Shown here: one piece after another, positions 46,749-59,382 of the stretch
Layout of the letters: every line of letters starts with the position of its first letter
Numbering within the stretch: position 1 is the first letter of the stretch
DNA from: Tubulanus polymorphus
Taxonomy: Eukaryota; Nemertea; Palaeonemertea; Tubulaniformes; Tubulanidae
DNA length: 64,000 bases
Assembly (NCBI RefSeq): GCF_964204645.1
Contig: NC_134028.1
Span: 26,696,153-26,760,152 of the forward strand
Reading direction: 5' to 3'
Notes under the pieces: model-generated
Database searches by the model: none
Told to the model about the DNA's origin: nothing
What the model saw: only the letters and a program-made list of their open reading frames with translations
Program-made: the position numbers and the translations under genes

Positions 46749-47714
46749 CTATTTCTTACACCCAAAAAGTGCTGGAATTTCTTTACGAATCTCACTTCCT
46801 GAGGCGATATACAGGAAGAAATTTATCGAATAATTACTGATATGCAAGACACTGAAAATCTCATCCAATAACATCAAGGTGCGGTTTTCTGAACTGAGAC
46901 CGAGTGTTTTAACTAACCAATGCGGGAACGACAGCGCTAGGAAAGATGTGGTCAAAATAAACATCATTACAGTGACTCTGTAACTGTGTGACCGTCTCTT
47001 CTCGCACGATGTCTTATTGTTTAAATCAGGGAGCTGACAAATTTTCACCGATATCGCACTGTTGCAAATTATTATTAAGATAAAAGGAACATATAAAGAA
47101 AAGGAACTGTAAAAAAGCTTAAGTAATGTTGCATTAGTGGCCGGTTTTGCGCAACCCTTACCGGGCAGATAGAAGATCGGTATGGATGTTTGTACGCAGG
47201 TATTCAGAACAGCCATCGATGAAGCCATCCCCGTAACCACGAGACGAGAACATTTGACGGTACAAACACGACGAACCATGAAAGGAAAATATACACAAAT
47301 GAGTCGTTCTGTCGCTACAACTGTCATCAACCAAGCGGATAATTGTTGACTGGTTGTTGGTAAAATAGTTACTATTAAACAAGAGGCTGTCGATTCTATC
47401 TTTACTACCAGAGAACCTCTGGTCTGAAGGGAAATGAAATTTATCCAAAACATGAAATGCGGTAACAGCACTGCCGAGTCGGTAACGGCTAATGCGGTCA
47501 GGTAAACGGAAAATGTGTTCGGTCGTAGTTTTTTCGACTGCATGAGAATGATCGTGAAAGAATTAAACACGAATCCACCGATAACTAGAACCGGTAATCC
47601 GACTAAATGTATCCAGTATTGCGACGATCTCATCTCAGGAATGTTGATGAAACGATTCTCGATAACGGCCGCCCAGTACGAATACCGGAACTGTTTTGAC
47701 GTAGCGTTAACCAT
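46749..47714 (-). CDS. Intronless class A GPCR, peptide-receptor type
   Basis: 321 residues from ATG 47714 to the stop at 46749. TM1 has GGFVFNSFTIILM, TM2 LTALAVTDSAVLLP, TM3 starts with ASCLIV (Cys3.25) and ends VVATERLICVYFP, and TM7 has SNYSINFFLYIASGSEIRKE, an NxxxY variant. The loop-2 Cys (GKGCAKP) can pair with Cys3.25. N-glycosylation sites include NATS. The TERLICVYFP motif is typical of invertebrate FMRFamide-, TRH- and related neuropeptide receptors; ligand unknown. It lies antisense between opsin copy 1 and paralog B, with no counterpart near opsin copy 2. Confidence 0.87.
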   Translation of the reverse strand: MVNATSKQFRYSYWAAVIENRFINIPEMRSSQYWIHLVGLPVLVIGGFVFNSFTIILMQSKKLRPNTFSVYLTALAVTDSAVLLPHFMFWINFISLQTRGSLVVKIESTASCLIVTILPTTSQQLSAWLMTVVATERLICVYFPFMVRRVCTVKCSRLVVTGMASSMAVLNTCVQTSIPIFYLPGKGCAKPATNATLLKLFYSSFSLYVPFILIIICNSAISVKICQLPDLNNKTSCEKRRSHSYRVTVMMFILTTSFLALSFPHWLVKTLGLSSENRTLMLLDEIFSVLHISNYSINFFLYIASGSEIRKEIPALFGCKK

Positions 47715-47865
47715 TGCAATGTCAATTAATCGAACAACTAACGACGCTTTTCAGAGACTAGCCTTTTAAAAATCACCACAATTCAGAATATAAATGTATG
47801 TGTTAGCGATCGATAAGCTTTTACTGAACGAAAACCTAATGCATTTCAGATGGAAATTTTAATTT

Positions 47866-47977
<112 letters not shown>

Positions 47978-48735
47978 TACATATATATATACATATAAGG
48001 ACGATCTCATATCGTATTTTCTGTAAAACTGTTTACGATTATCGACAAAACATAGATAGATATATCAGATGAAATAATGACAGATTTTGAATGAAACCTG
48101 GCGTTATTGATTTGGCTCTTCGAAAATATGTATTTCAAGAACAAATCTCTATATTTAGACCTTAAATAAGAAAAGTAACGATGAATTTGTCCCAAACGCT
48201 TTGAGCTAAGTGTAATGATAGTCTCTACTTAGAAAGTGGCAACGTCAATAACAAGGTTTTCGGTTTTGCAGATGATAGACACTTGTCAGTGGTCGTGTCC
48301 ATTGATAGGGTTTGGTTTGCCCCTCTTTCCTAAGACCGTACACCCATAGCAATTCCGAAAAATTATCGTTCGAATGAAAAGCTTTAGGTTCTCACGAAGA
48401 TTTTGCTCCCCCGAAAAAGATATTATTTCGTACCCACGAAAAAATGATATATTACACCATGTCACCCGCGGGGCTCAGTAGATTTACAACTAATCGAACA
48501 CTTGACTATTTTGAAATTGTCAATAGCGTAAAATAATTGTAAAAAAGGACTTGCCGTGAGTCCAGTTTTTTCACATCGAAAAAGCCGATAGAATGGATAT
48601 TATTGATTGTCTTCATTATATATTCAACTCGGTTTCAATAGCAATGACAAAATCTCATTCACTCAACTGAGCAGAAACACAGATTGGGTTTATAACAATT
48701 AGTTGTGTATTTGTAGATTCGAATAGTTTTGAACC

Positions 48736-50796
48736 ATGTTTTATTTCAGTTTTTGTATCCTGGCTGCTGCTGCTGCTGCTGTTGTTATGATTCAAGTTAA
48801 AACTGCACCATTAGGTAAGTTCGTTTGATTTCGATGCTGCATTAATTTGTTGTTCGACTGATTTCTGAGACAACTTCACCTCGAGACCGGTTTAAACGTC
48901 TCTGTTTGGATTCGAGGACGCCGTTTAACCGCTCGTTTCTTTATATCATTTAAATCATTTTGTAGAAATAGATATGCAATGATAAGATTATTAGGTAGCT
49001 CTGTAATAACATACTGCGCTCTCCGAAAGCGACTGTTGGGATACGGCAGGCTGGGGTAGAACGCGCAACTACTGGCATGTAGCTTGCGACGATTCATTTC
49101 TGCGTCGGGTGCATCATAAACCGGCTTCATATGGTGCGTTCCTGACGGCACCGTTTGCCGCTATTTCCCACTAGTTGACGACAACCCCAGTTACGTCGGT
49201 ACTCCTAAGTCCAAAAAGAATCTGAGAGATTATTGCTATCGTGCATGAAATTCGAAAAAGTCTGTGTATTCGGATTAATCCAGTATATTTCGGGTTAGTA
49301 TACCGCGATCTAATAATAGCATAAATAAAACATAGCAAAATCGTATTATATTCACCTCGAATATTGCATTCGAAAAATAGGCAATTATAGGTGAATTGAT
49401 GTTATCATTGAGGGACGAATTAGATAAATGACGATATAATTCATTCATGCGTTTTGACATCATATGCAAAATTGACTACGCAAAAAATTGTTTTCAAACT
49501 GATAAAATCCCGTGATCGAATATTTTTATGTAAATCATCATCATTCATTTTACAATCAAAATTATGTGGGTCCTGAAATATTCAAAAGCCGCAAAAACGA
49601 ACGAATGTACAAATTGCAGATTACTATTTTACTACGGCGCACATTGAGCATTACGTCATAGAAACAAAATTCGATACTTGCCATCTCCAACAGAATAGTG
49701 TTTTCAAATTATTTTCTAGAAACGTGTGGACCCCAACAGAAACTCAGATGGAACATTATTCCACGGAAAGCATTGGCTGATATGGAAGATGATTGCATTT
49801 ATGGTCTTACTATAATACAGTGTATTCATTTATGCGGGAATTTCACGAAGTTCCTATGTAGATCTGCTGATTATTTGGAATCGACACAGCGATGTTGTAT
49901 TCAGCCAGAAAGTCGATTTACTCGGCCAGATTTGCTTGGAGATTGGCCTAGGTATCAAATGATAGATTGGAACTGTGAAAGTTACGAATTACGTAAGTAT
50001 GCTCCTCTGAATCATGAAGTCCTATTTCGAGCAATGATCCTTGTTCTATGACGTCAGAAATCAAACTACATCTTAATTACTTTTTCGAAGACATGGAAAT
50101 AAATCAAACGATGTACTTGTCATTTCACTAGGAACAGGAGCATATTATTTTTTTAAATTTTGACCCTAAACCAATACAATACACAATATGCAATTTCACC
50201 TAAAGTACTGATATCTTTCTAGCCAACAGTTTTCGAATATTTCTTTTCCCGTTATAAGTGCAACCCAGCAACGACTCAGATGGAACATAGTTGCACGGAA
50301 GGCAATGGCTGTATTCCCGAATGATTGCGTTACGGGTCTTACCATAAGACAGTGTATTGATCCATGTGCGACTTTCACGAAGTTCCTTTGTCAATCTGCT
50401 GATTATCACCAATTATCACAAAGCTGTTGTATTCAACCAGAAAATAATCATATATATTTGAAGATTGGTCAAATGATGATTCAGGGTAATTGATAGGAAC
50501 TGGTTGTAATTTTGAAATCACCATATTTTGTAGATTTCACGAAAAATGCTGCGTCCAAGAATCTACCTTCACCTGACATAAATCCATTAGAACCAGTAGC
50601 AACATCGAGGTCTAAAATTCACTGTGGCTTCAAATGTCTTTTGAATCATGCATGTGATTTGTTCGTCATTAAACGGCAGAATAACATCATAAAGTGTCGT
50701 TTATATAATACAGATCTGATTGCTGATGATAAATGGCAACAAGCGACTGATGAAATCATATATAAGGACAACTCATCTAGATTCAGATATCTGTGA
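48736..50796 (+). CDS. Secreted two-PAN-like-domain protein, paralog B
   Basis: Exons 48736-48814, 49720-49992 and 50534-50796 give 204 residues with phase 1 introns throughout. The signal peptide contains six consecutive Ala codons (GCT). Exon 2 keeps the Cys layout of paralog A (TCGPQQKLRWNI, DDC, FLCRSADYLES, RCCIQPESRF, WNC), though RQC is IQC. Exon 3 is nearly identical to A and C in its last 35 residues (KCRLYNTDLIADDKW). A degenerate copy of exon 2 lies between exons 2 and 3 and is excluded from the model. The 5' flank (GATTCGAATAGTTTTGAACC before the ATG) is shared with paralog C, not A. Confidence 0.7.
50255..50493 (+). pseudogene. Decayed duplicate of paralog B exon 2
   Basis: The frame reads QQRLRWNIVARKAMA, TGLTIRQC, FTKFLCQSADY and CCIQPE, clearly a copy of the exon 2 module. 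Relative to A it has a 2-bp deletion at the start that destroys the CGP motif and shifts phase, lacks the FTRPDLF segment, and ends at an early TGA (50491). No acceptor gives the needed phase. It looks like an exon duplicate in decay. Confidence 0.75.
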
Positions 50797-51213
50797 ACAT
50801 TGAAATCACGTATTTATTGTTGAATTCACTATGAAGTTAATACCTATCAATTATTATGTTATCAATTCATAGAATATATTGTGGAAGAATGACTTCACTT
50901 TCACCAATCTATCACGCATGCGTATTACTAATAGTATAGCTTATATCGATGGTCTATGTACCGTATTACACGTATTTAATGTACTTTGTGAGGGATTAAA
51001 TAACCGGGTAGAGTTAGAGTTCCGCTAGTAGTTTCTGCGCTTCATTTCCTTCTACATTTCTGTTACGTACATTCGTACGGAGCCCAGAAAAAAACATTTA
51101 TTTTTCACCATGTTACCCACCGGGAATCCGTTTATTCGTCGTCGAGACCAATACAATAATGTTTAAATACATTGATACCTAGTATGCTTTATCTAACGGG
51201 TTCTGTTTCTGTA

Positions 51214-51375
51214 GAAATCATCGAATTTTCATACTGAATAATTACTGAATTATTTAAAATTTTATCATTGAAACTGTTGTTGTTGTAATTATTGGATTGG
51301 TCGGTATTATACAAGATGATTAATACTAATCATTCCGTGTTTATCACCCATATATCATCATGATTACAGGTAAGG

Positions 51376-51409
<34 letters not shown>

Positions 51410-51580
51410 GGTCACCATTTTGTGTAAGCTGTTATCGTGATGAACTTCCAAGTCAAAATCGTTATTTGAAGACACGTGACCACGTTGTTACCAGAGAAAC
51501 ATCTGATTGAATGAATTTTGATATAGTTTGCATGTTTCTAACGCATGTTCAGCGTGTCATGTTACCTTACAAGAATCGAC
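51214..51580. repeat. Segmental duplication left edge, copy 2
   Basis: Copy of 40116-40480 with a longer AT run (51378-51407). Upstream of 51213 the sequence has no similarity to the six-cysteine gene that precedes copy 1. Confidence 0.9.
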
Positions 51581-52499
51581 ACCGTATTCATTTCAAAACG
51601 ACACTGATTCATGAAACGTGACGTGACGATGTGCGCCATTTCTGGATATAGCAACCAGTCATTAAAGCACAATCATGTTGATGAAATATACTCTTTAAAA
51701 GGGACCCTGTTATTACGAAGACACTGCGCATGTCACAATTTTCACCGAATGGATTGACACCAGGTTGTCTGAATGGAATAAAGGAACATAAAATTTGGTG
51801 ACCATTTGTCAATTTTTTTATCTAAATTAACCATCAGATAAGTATCGTTAGGTTTATATAACGCTTAAACCCAACGCAGACAAGACAGAGAACAAGGAAA
51901 CAGATACGTGTGTGATCAGACATACCATGTTTGTCGTTTCTTGTGACGGACACGAACTCCTGGGAAACGTGTTTCTGTTTCCTGTTTTAATGTTTCCCCG
52001 CAATGAGCTTTACTAACTTACTTGCAGCTGGCCCCTGTATTTTCTCCCAATGACAGCAGGAGCGGGAAAAAGGAACTATCTGTATCCCCGGGGAGGTGAA
52101 TACGGCATGGACCCATCAAGGATCCCTCCCCTTTCGTGTTCTCTGGTATTTTTACACGTTTCAACGTTTAAAACGTTTAAAAGAATGTTTTGTGTATTGG
52201 GTTGAAAATGCCCGTGCAGTTTGTAGTTCTCTATCTTTCGAAAGGGCACAAGAAAATCACGTGACCGACGCCCAGCATTGCAACAACGTACGACAAATAC
52301 GGTACTGCAATATGATGCGACGCGTTAACTACCTTTCAATAAGACACCTCCTGTCTGGTGTCAAGCCGCTGTGATGATGAAACCAACACTGTTGTTTATA
52401 TAGGTATTGAAAGTTCCTCAACAGTATTCAATTCCGCCTTCAAACGCAAGATCGTTACGAAATCCGCTGATTTTTTTCACAGAATAATGTCACGTGCAG

Positions 52500-52591
52500 C
52501 ACCTCTATAGTAACTTACGCGTAACAGGCGGCGGTGAAGATACGTCACGCATATAGATATAACACAAGGATACACGCAGATACAACTACAT
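52500..52591 (+). promoter_or_regulatory. Conserved 5' flank of opsin copy 2
   Basis: Near-identical to the flank of copy 1, including GCGGCGGTGAAGATACGTCA and ACACAAGGATACACGCAGAT just before the ATG. Confidence 0.5.
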
Positions 52592-54547
52592 ATGGATGAT
52601 CATTTAGCGGGTACGAAGATGACACAACTAATGACCCAAATGAATTTGAGTCTTAACTCAACCCTTCTTCCTGGTGACGCGGACTTACCGATGCCAATAC
52701 TGTTCGTCGTCGGCACAATATTGTCAGTATGTGTTATGGTAGCAGTTCTGGGCAATGCGCTGATTTTATTCATTTTACTCAGGTAAGCGTAATGAAAATG
52801 TTTCAGAACCTTCGTAAGTTGTCAATTTACCTTTTTCAAGTAATGTAAGGTCCTATCAAAACCCTTAACACAAAGTATAATCAGTTGTACGCGCATATGT
52901 TTGAGATCTACGTTCACGGAAAGAGTTAAACTGAAATGACTGCAGTGAACTGATGTGAATCTCTGTGTAGATATAACGAATAAAACCCACAGTTACTTCT
53001 GTAAAAACAGTTTATTGCCTTACAGTTTGAGGTTCAAACTAAACCTCATCATCGGAGGAACAAAACATTTTTTGTTCCTCTGATGAGGAGATTTAGTTTG
53101 AACTGTGGGTTTTATTCGTTTAAACTGAAATGTTCAATCTTATGATGACAAATACGTGTTTTTTTGCAAAAAATTCAAAATTAACCGTTTAAAGCTTTTT
53201 TTCTTGAAACTTCTCTTTTGAAGGATTTTTTTACTCGCACGCTCTGTTCGCACTCGACAGTTGTATATTAAGTTCGACGATTTTCGATGACCATTCAGAT
53301 CAAATTCCATTAAAATCATTTTGACGCTCCGTGTGAATTTTGCTTTTTGAAGTGAGAGATTTATCAGTCCGTATCATTTCAGAGAATATTTTGGTTTTAT
53401 TTGGGATTTTAATTAGTTTGATTGGTTGGAGAACGATGAAGAATCTTACTCGATCATCTATGGCTAAAAGAATGATTCCTTACATCATTAAATTTGTTTT
53501 CAGACACAGATGTTTTCCTGGCTTTACGCATTATCTGACTGTAAACCTAGCAGGTTGTGACCTGGCTCAAGCTTTGTTTGTAGCGCCTATGGTGGCAGGT
53601 GCTTGTTTGAAAGGAAGGTGGATAAGCGGGGAAGTTGGTGAGCTTACGACTGTTGTATCCCGTCAATGATTTATTCGTCATAAATCTTTATACGAGTTTG
53701 GATGATATTAATTTGAACATATACGAAGCTAAATGATAACGAATCTGTATATTACTATTTTTAATTGTTTTTATCAGGTTGCTCTGTCGATGGCTTCTCG
53801 ATGACGATGTTGGGATTCATTTCGATATACTCGACGATGGGGATTGCGCTGGATCGCTGCTTCGCTATCAAAACTTCACATAAACCCAGGAAAGTAAAAC
53901 TATCCGTCACCAGGCAGATGACTGTTCTATTAGCTGTTTGGTTGGGGGCGATTATCTGGGCTATGCCTCCGCTAGTAGGTATTTGTGGTTACGCGAGCGA
54001 GGTTATACCCGTGTCCTGTTCATACGACTTTCTAAACAAGGAGAAATCGTGCGTCTGGTTTATCATATCCGCTGTCGTCGCAGGATTTATCATTCCTCTT
54101 ACAGCTACGTTACTTACGTTCCATAAAGTGTACAGCGCAGTCGTCGAGTATCAAGATCAAATTCGCGAAACCGACTTCATCCAGAAAGGGCTTCGTTCTA
54201 GAGAACGTTGGAAACGCCGTAAGATGGCGCTCGCTACTGATTTAGCCCGAATGTCATTAGCCTCGATGTTGTTATTCTGCGGGTCGTGGTTGCCCTACAC
54301 GATCCTCGCTCTTGTTACCATGTTTTATCACTCGCCGTCTTCAGTTTCATGGCTCTCGGTTCTGCCACCGATTCTCGCTAAAATCTCCACTATACTGCAT
54401 CCAGTAATGTTCGGACTGCTCGACCATAAAGTTCGCAAACGTATATACTCGATTTTCTGCATAAGAAACCCCTATAACTCAACAGAACATCAATTTGTTT
54501 TTGCAAGTACGGATATTAGTAAATCAGAGAAATCAACAACGCAATGA
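52592..54547 (+). CDS. Opsin, copy 2
   Basis: Exons 52592-52782, 53504-53637 and 53778-54547 give 364 residues. Exon 1 encodes exactly the same 64 residues as copy 1. Exon 2 differs at three residues (Pro for Ser in RCFPGF, Leu in ACLKG, Glu in SGEVG). Exon 3 differs by a one-residue indel in loop 3 (DFIQKGLRSRERW) and a shorter, divergent C-terminal tail. All opsin hallmarks are kept: Cys110, Asp113, DRC, the Glu equivalent to 181, SWLPY, and the retinal Lys (Lys310) in ILAKISTILHPVMF. Divergence is concentrated in loop 3 and the C-terminal tail, which suggests change in coupling or desensitisation, though relaxed constraint would look the same. Confidence 0.9.
52976..53120. mobile_element. 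MITE in intron 1 of opsin copy 2
   Basis: AACGAATAAAACCCACAGTT at the left faces AACTGTGGGTTTTATTCGTT at the right, with an inner palindrome (TTTGTTCCTC.GATGAGG). It has no counterpart in copy 1. Confidence 0.85.
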
Positions 54548-56497
54548 ATTCAATGCCCCAGCGTCTTATCCACTTTAACTGCAGCCTCCCTTCAGACAAT
54601 CTTTTAGGTACGAATCCACTGACATTCACAGACACTGAGAGTCGAAATTCGTGATGCGTAGATAAACCTTTTGCAAATTGAGACGACATGCTGCAGAACG
54701 ATGATAAGAACTGTTCAAGAAAGTCACGCGCAGTTGTAAAAATGTGGATCAAGTCAAACATATCTAGGATGGAACATAACTGCATCATTCGATTCTGCGT
54801 GGTTAAAACCCCTTTATTATTGTGTTATTTTGAAGTCACATGTTAATATGTTGGTTACTATATTGTTAAGACTTTATACCTAGAGTTCCAGTCCTATGAA
54901 GCCAGGTCCAGTTCGAGGATTTTCTTGAGGATAACCAGGGCACCATATCTGTGATGATCGTTGGCAATTATGATTGCTTTTCTACAAACGATATTTGTTT
55001 CTGTTGTCAGGTAAATGACACTATACGACATGCTATAGCAATCAGTTAGTTACCTTGTGGTGAACATTTACGTAAGTAAATGCAATCTGGAATTTAGACC
55101 GGATGTTACCTCCTAATGCGCTGACATGTTTTCCCGTGTTGTAAATTATATCGCGTTCGTTACAAACCACTAAATGACGAATTGGTTTTTGTTTTTAATT
55201 TAATACTGCATAACGTCAACATAAAGTCGAAGAAGGAACTTACATTAACCAAACTAATGAGTTTCACATTTGAATGTTAGCAGAAAGTCAGTTAAGTCTT
55301 GATAGAGTTAGGTTTCTTCGTGCTTTTTACTGAACACGAAAAATTGCGTTCGACATTGATTCATCACTGGAGAAATGAATGTATCTTTATTTAGTTTTTC
55401 AGCATTTTTCGTAACGTTGGTGAGTAGGAATCGTTCTTATTCAGAAATTCAAATGAATTTTACCCGATGCTGCCCTAGAAGGCACGGATTAGAAATGTGT
55501 GCACACTTTAATGCTTGTCACTCAATTTGTACATGTTCTTCGCAACTGGTTCTGAATTTCTATAAAAGTAGAAGGTTTTGTGTTCCAATATGATACAGTT
55601 TTAGTAAATCCGAGTTCCTCAATCGGAACGCCGAAAAATAAGATAGCAACATGTAAAGATTTTCTGTACGGCTACAGCAACGATGAAAACATTTTGGCCC
55701 ACTTTTTGCTATGTTCTATAATTTTTAGACTTTTGTGGTTTCTACAGGAGCACCACTTGTTGTTTTATTAATAGTTCTGTTTATTTTAGTTTATTTACCT
55801 TCTGTTGTGAGTTTCTGGTTATTCGACCTGATGACATTTTGTTTGATTTCAATAAATTTTATCGGATAAAAATTTCACCGTTGGATATTTTCATGTGTCT
55901 TCAGTTGATACGGAGTGTTTTATTCGATAACTATAGAGACCATGATAAAATGATGACCACACTTGACCACGATATTCATATGGGCATATATGACACCTCC
56001 AAAGGACGCCCCCTGTCCCAATGAAACTCCCGAAACGTTGAGTTGTCTTGTTAATTTTGTAACCAAGATGTCTTTTTCAACAGTTAGCGTTGAATATTCT
56101 ATGCCGTCATCACAAACCAAATGGCACGGACCTCAGTGAGGCATCCCACTCATTAGAGAGAAAATAACGTCTGCATCAGAATACTAAAGAGTCTCGGTTC
56201 GAAAAATTAAAAAAACACTAATTTCATGAGTCGATTGAGGAAACACTGTTAAGAAGTTTATAGTTATCGAGTTTTTACTGGGATGGTAACGATGTGTTAT
56301 GCAAATACTGAAGTAGACTTTTTAGTTACGGGTCTTTGTTCTTCGACAACTAAAAAGTAAACTTGTGAATATCGACGATTGCTTTCGTTATATATACAAT
56401 TGTATTTTTATGGTATTGATACAGATACAGTTAGGCTGACGAGGGATAAGGATTGTATTATACGTTGTGTATTTGTGGATTCGAATAGTTTTGAACC
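54548..56497. other. Intergenic, no gene recognised
   Basis: About 1.9 kb between opsin copy 2 and paralog C. Small frames at 55375-55771 have a hydrophobic start but no domain or splice support. The last 40 bp before 56498 are conserved with the flank of paralog B. Confidence 0.4.
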
Positions 56498-56523
56498 ATG
56501 TTTTATTTTAGTCTTTGTTTCCT

Positions 56524-56569
<46 letters not shown>

Positions 56570-58406
56570 ATGATTCAAGTTAAAACTGCGCCTTTAGGTA
56601 AGTTCGTTTGATTTCGCTACTATATTTATATGTAAATATGTTACCTAAAGACCGGTTTGAACGAATCGGATCATTTTCCGACGAATTTGAGAAGAAACGC
56701 GATCGTAGTTCAGTTCATGTCGACTGTGCTTGATTTCCGAGAACTGGCGGGATAGGCCTATAATCTTACGTTATTTGCGTAACTTCACACTGAGCAACTT
56801 TTTGTTGCGAACGGTAAGACGTCGGGAAGTTTTGTTAAGATAAGATAAGATAAAATAGTTTATTACACTAATCAAAGCATTTGGTACAGAATAATTATTG
56901 AACATCATAGTAACAAAATGATGATTAATCATCTACTTAATAATTCTTGATGATTTGGTAAAGATCTGATGATAAGTTTTTGCAGGTCACATGCACTGTT
57001 ACTAGACGAATCGCAGGTCGTCGCGGTAGTTGTTGCACCACTTCAGTTCAATTCGGAATTGGAAGTGACTCGTCGCTGACAGCGATGTGCTGCCAATCTG
57101 CGACGAGTACGTAGAATTTCGAGTGTCCGATAGCCCGAGTTATATCGGCTTCCGATATGTCGAAGTCCTACATAAGTTCGATTGTTCCTCAATAATATGA
57201 TGATAGTTTCTCTGCGAGACTGTGAGGTGAATAACAAAATGACTATTCGATACACTCATGTATTTTACATCTCATGCAAAATTAACAAAGTCGTGTCGAT
57301 ATAAAACTTTTCAGACTGATCCAGTATTTGTATGATAGATTTCTATTATATTGTTGTGCGTATTGAGCATTATATTAGCGAAAGAAATTTGAAAGATGAC
57401 GAACTCTGAGTGAATAATGTTTTCAAACAACTTTCTAGATACGTGTGGCCCCCAGCAAAGACTCAGATGGGACATTTTTCCACAGAAAGCCTTGGCTGGA
57501 ATGCTAGACGATTGCGTTTATGGTCTTACTATAAGACAGTGTATTAATTCATGTGTAAATTTCACGAAGTTCCTATGTAGATCTGCTGATTATTTGGAAT
57601 CGACACAGCGATGTTGTATTCAGCCAGAAAGTAGATTTACTCGGCCGGATCTGTTTGGTAGTCATGTAGGGTATCAACTGATAGAGTGGACTTGTGAACA
57701 TGTAGCTGAATTAGGTTTGTATGCCGCCATGTACCGAGCTGATCGACAGATAACGAGCTGCTGTAGATCGCCCGTTGTCAAAATTAATTCATTTTCCGCG
57801 AACTCTGAACTGAATTTGTAGACTCCCGAATACGTTACACTATGACAGGGCGAATATACGATAAATCCATTATTCTACTCGTATATAGTTTAATTGCTTT
57901 ATTTAAGAAAAAGCTCAGTCAGTTTTAAGAGAAATGTAGAAGAAATCGAATGCGAAGACCAACTATATGCTAGCGACACATGGCGGATCCTCGCCTGCCA
58001 TACGTGGAATCCTCGCTTGCCAAAGTAGCTTTGCGGGTGCCCCATTGATTCAATGAAAACTGCTTTTTGACACTTTTGACTTCTCATCATTATATTCGAG
58101 TATATGTTAAACCATTGTTTGTTTGATCTCACGTATCTTGTAGAATTTGCGATTGATACCGAGTCTAAGAATCTACCTTCATCCGACATCAACCCACTTG
58201 GACCAGTCACAGTAACAGCGTCTCAAATTTGTTGTAGCTTGAAATGTCTTTTGAATTGTGAATGTGATCTGTTTGTAATTAAACGGCAGAATAGCATCTT
58301 AAAGTGTCGTTTATATAATACAGATCTGATTGCTGATGATAAATGGCAAAAAGCGACTGATGAAATTATCTACAAGGAAAACTCATCTAGATTCAGATAT
58401 CTGTGA
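56498..58406 (+). CDS. Secreted two-PAN-like-domain protein, paralog C
   Basis: Exons 56498-56597, 57439-57714 and 58144-58406 give 212 residues. The signal peptide (MFYFSLCFL) is followed by fourteen consecutive Ala codons, all GCT, then VMIQVKTAPL. Exon 2 keeps CGPQQRLRWDI, DDC, RQC..SC, FLCRSADYLES, RCCIQPESRF and WTC. Exon 3 gains two cysteines relative to A (ICCSLKCLLNCEC) and keeps KCRLYNTDLIADDKW. All introns are phase 1. AATAAA near 58481 is a probable polyadenylation signal. It would be secreted; partners are unknown. Confidence 0.7.
56526..56570 (+). repeat. (GCT)14 trinucleotide run inside a signal-peptide exon
   Basis: Perfect GCT repeats encode Ala in paralog C; the same position in paralog B has six. 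The Leu-only frame across the run is a shadow. Confidence 0.9.
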
Positions 58407-58489
58407 ATTCTAGAAAATTTATACAAATTATAATTTTCATTCAATTCTACTTATGATAATCGTTTTAATGATTCTAAATAATAAAACGT

Positions 58490-59382
58490 TTAGACTTAAA
58501 ATTTTTTTCAGCGCACGGCACTTCATTAACATCATTTTTCACGGTTTTCTTAGTTTAGCTTCCACTGTTTTAACAGGGCAAACGTATATTCAAATTTAGA
58601 TTAACGCACGTATTTGAATGATAATCTTTTAAAGGGTTATATCAAATATTTATATACAAAGATATCTGTAAATATAGAATTTACAGATATGAATGGTGTA
58701 TTTTTAGTTTTATTGTTTTCAATCATTATTTACAATTTGAAATGTTTTATGGAACGAATACTTGGTCACCTACATCACTGTTTAAGACGTTCAACTTTGA
58801 ATAAAATCTAGATTGCTATTATTCGATATAAACGACTTCTTATAACACTGTGCTGATAAACTATCTTATGTCTGGTATTTGCAGTTCAGACATTCACCGT
58901 TTGTACTGTGAAGGCTGGACAATCAGATTAAAACTGCGATAGTGTTCGATGTCTGGTCGGTGTTTATAGTCTATTTTCAATGAAAAATGTCTCAGGTGAA
59001 CATATTCGAAGTGTCAACGATCATTTCTTTTTTAAGTTATGCTGATAAAATGTCTGGTGCTGGCACTCAACTCACGGAAGTCGAGCACCTTTCCCCTCTC
59101 CCAATCTTAAATCATTTAAATATGGAAGCAAAATCATTTTCTATTCAGTGTTCACGGCATTTCATCGATAAATGAATCATTTATTGAAATGAATAACGTA
59201 AATATGAAGACATTAATCTGTCGTTTAACAATTCAAATTTGAAAAGTGGTCGAAACAAATTTCATTCTGAAATTTACAACAAAAATCGTTGATCGTTGTG
59301 CGTCGGAAAATAATGTTAGTTGAATTTCTGCAAGCACGAATCTATAAGCGTATAGGAATTTGCGTTTTTACAATTCGCCTTT
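58490..59382. other. Intergenic between convergent paralog C and desaturase genes
   Basis: No gene recognised; short frames (58614-58811, 58987-59175) lack domains. It should contain the desaturase 3' UTR. Confidence 0.45.

Noticed and set aside
46508-46840. 110-codon plus-strand ORF overlapping the minus-strand GPCR 3' end
   Set aside because: It partly mirrors the GPCR coding sequence and is otherwise Lys/Ser/Phe-rich without a domain.
56379-56573. ORF ending in a poly-Leu run
   Set aside because: Wrong frame over the GCT repeat; the real frame is the paralog C signal peptide with polyalanine.
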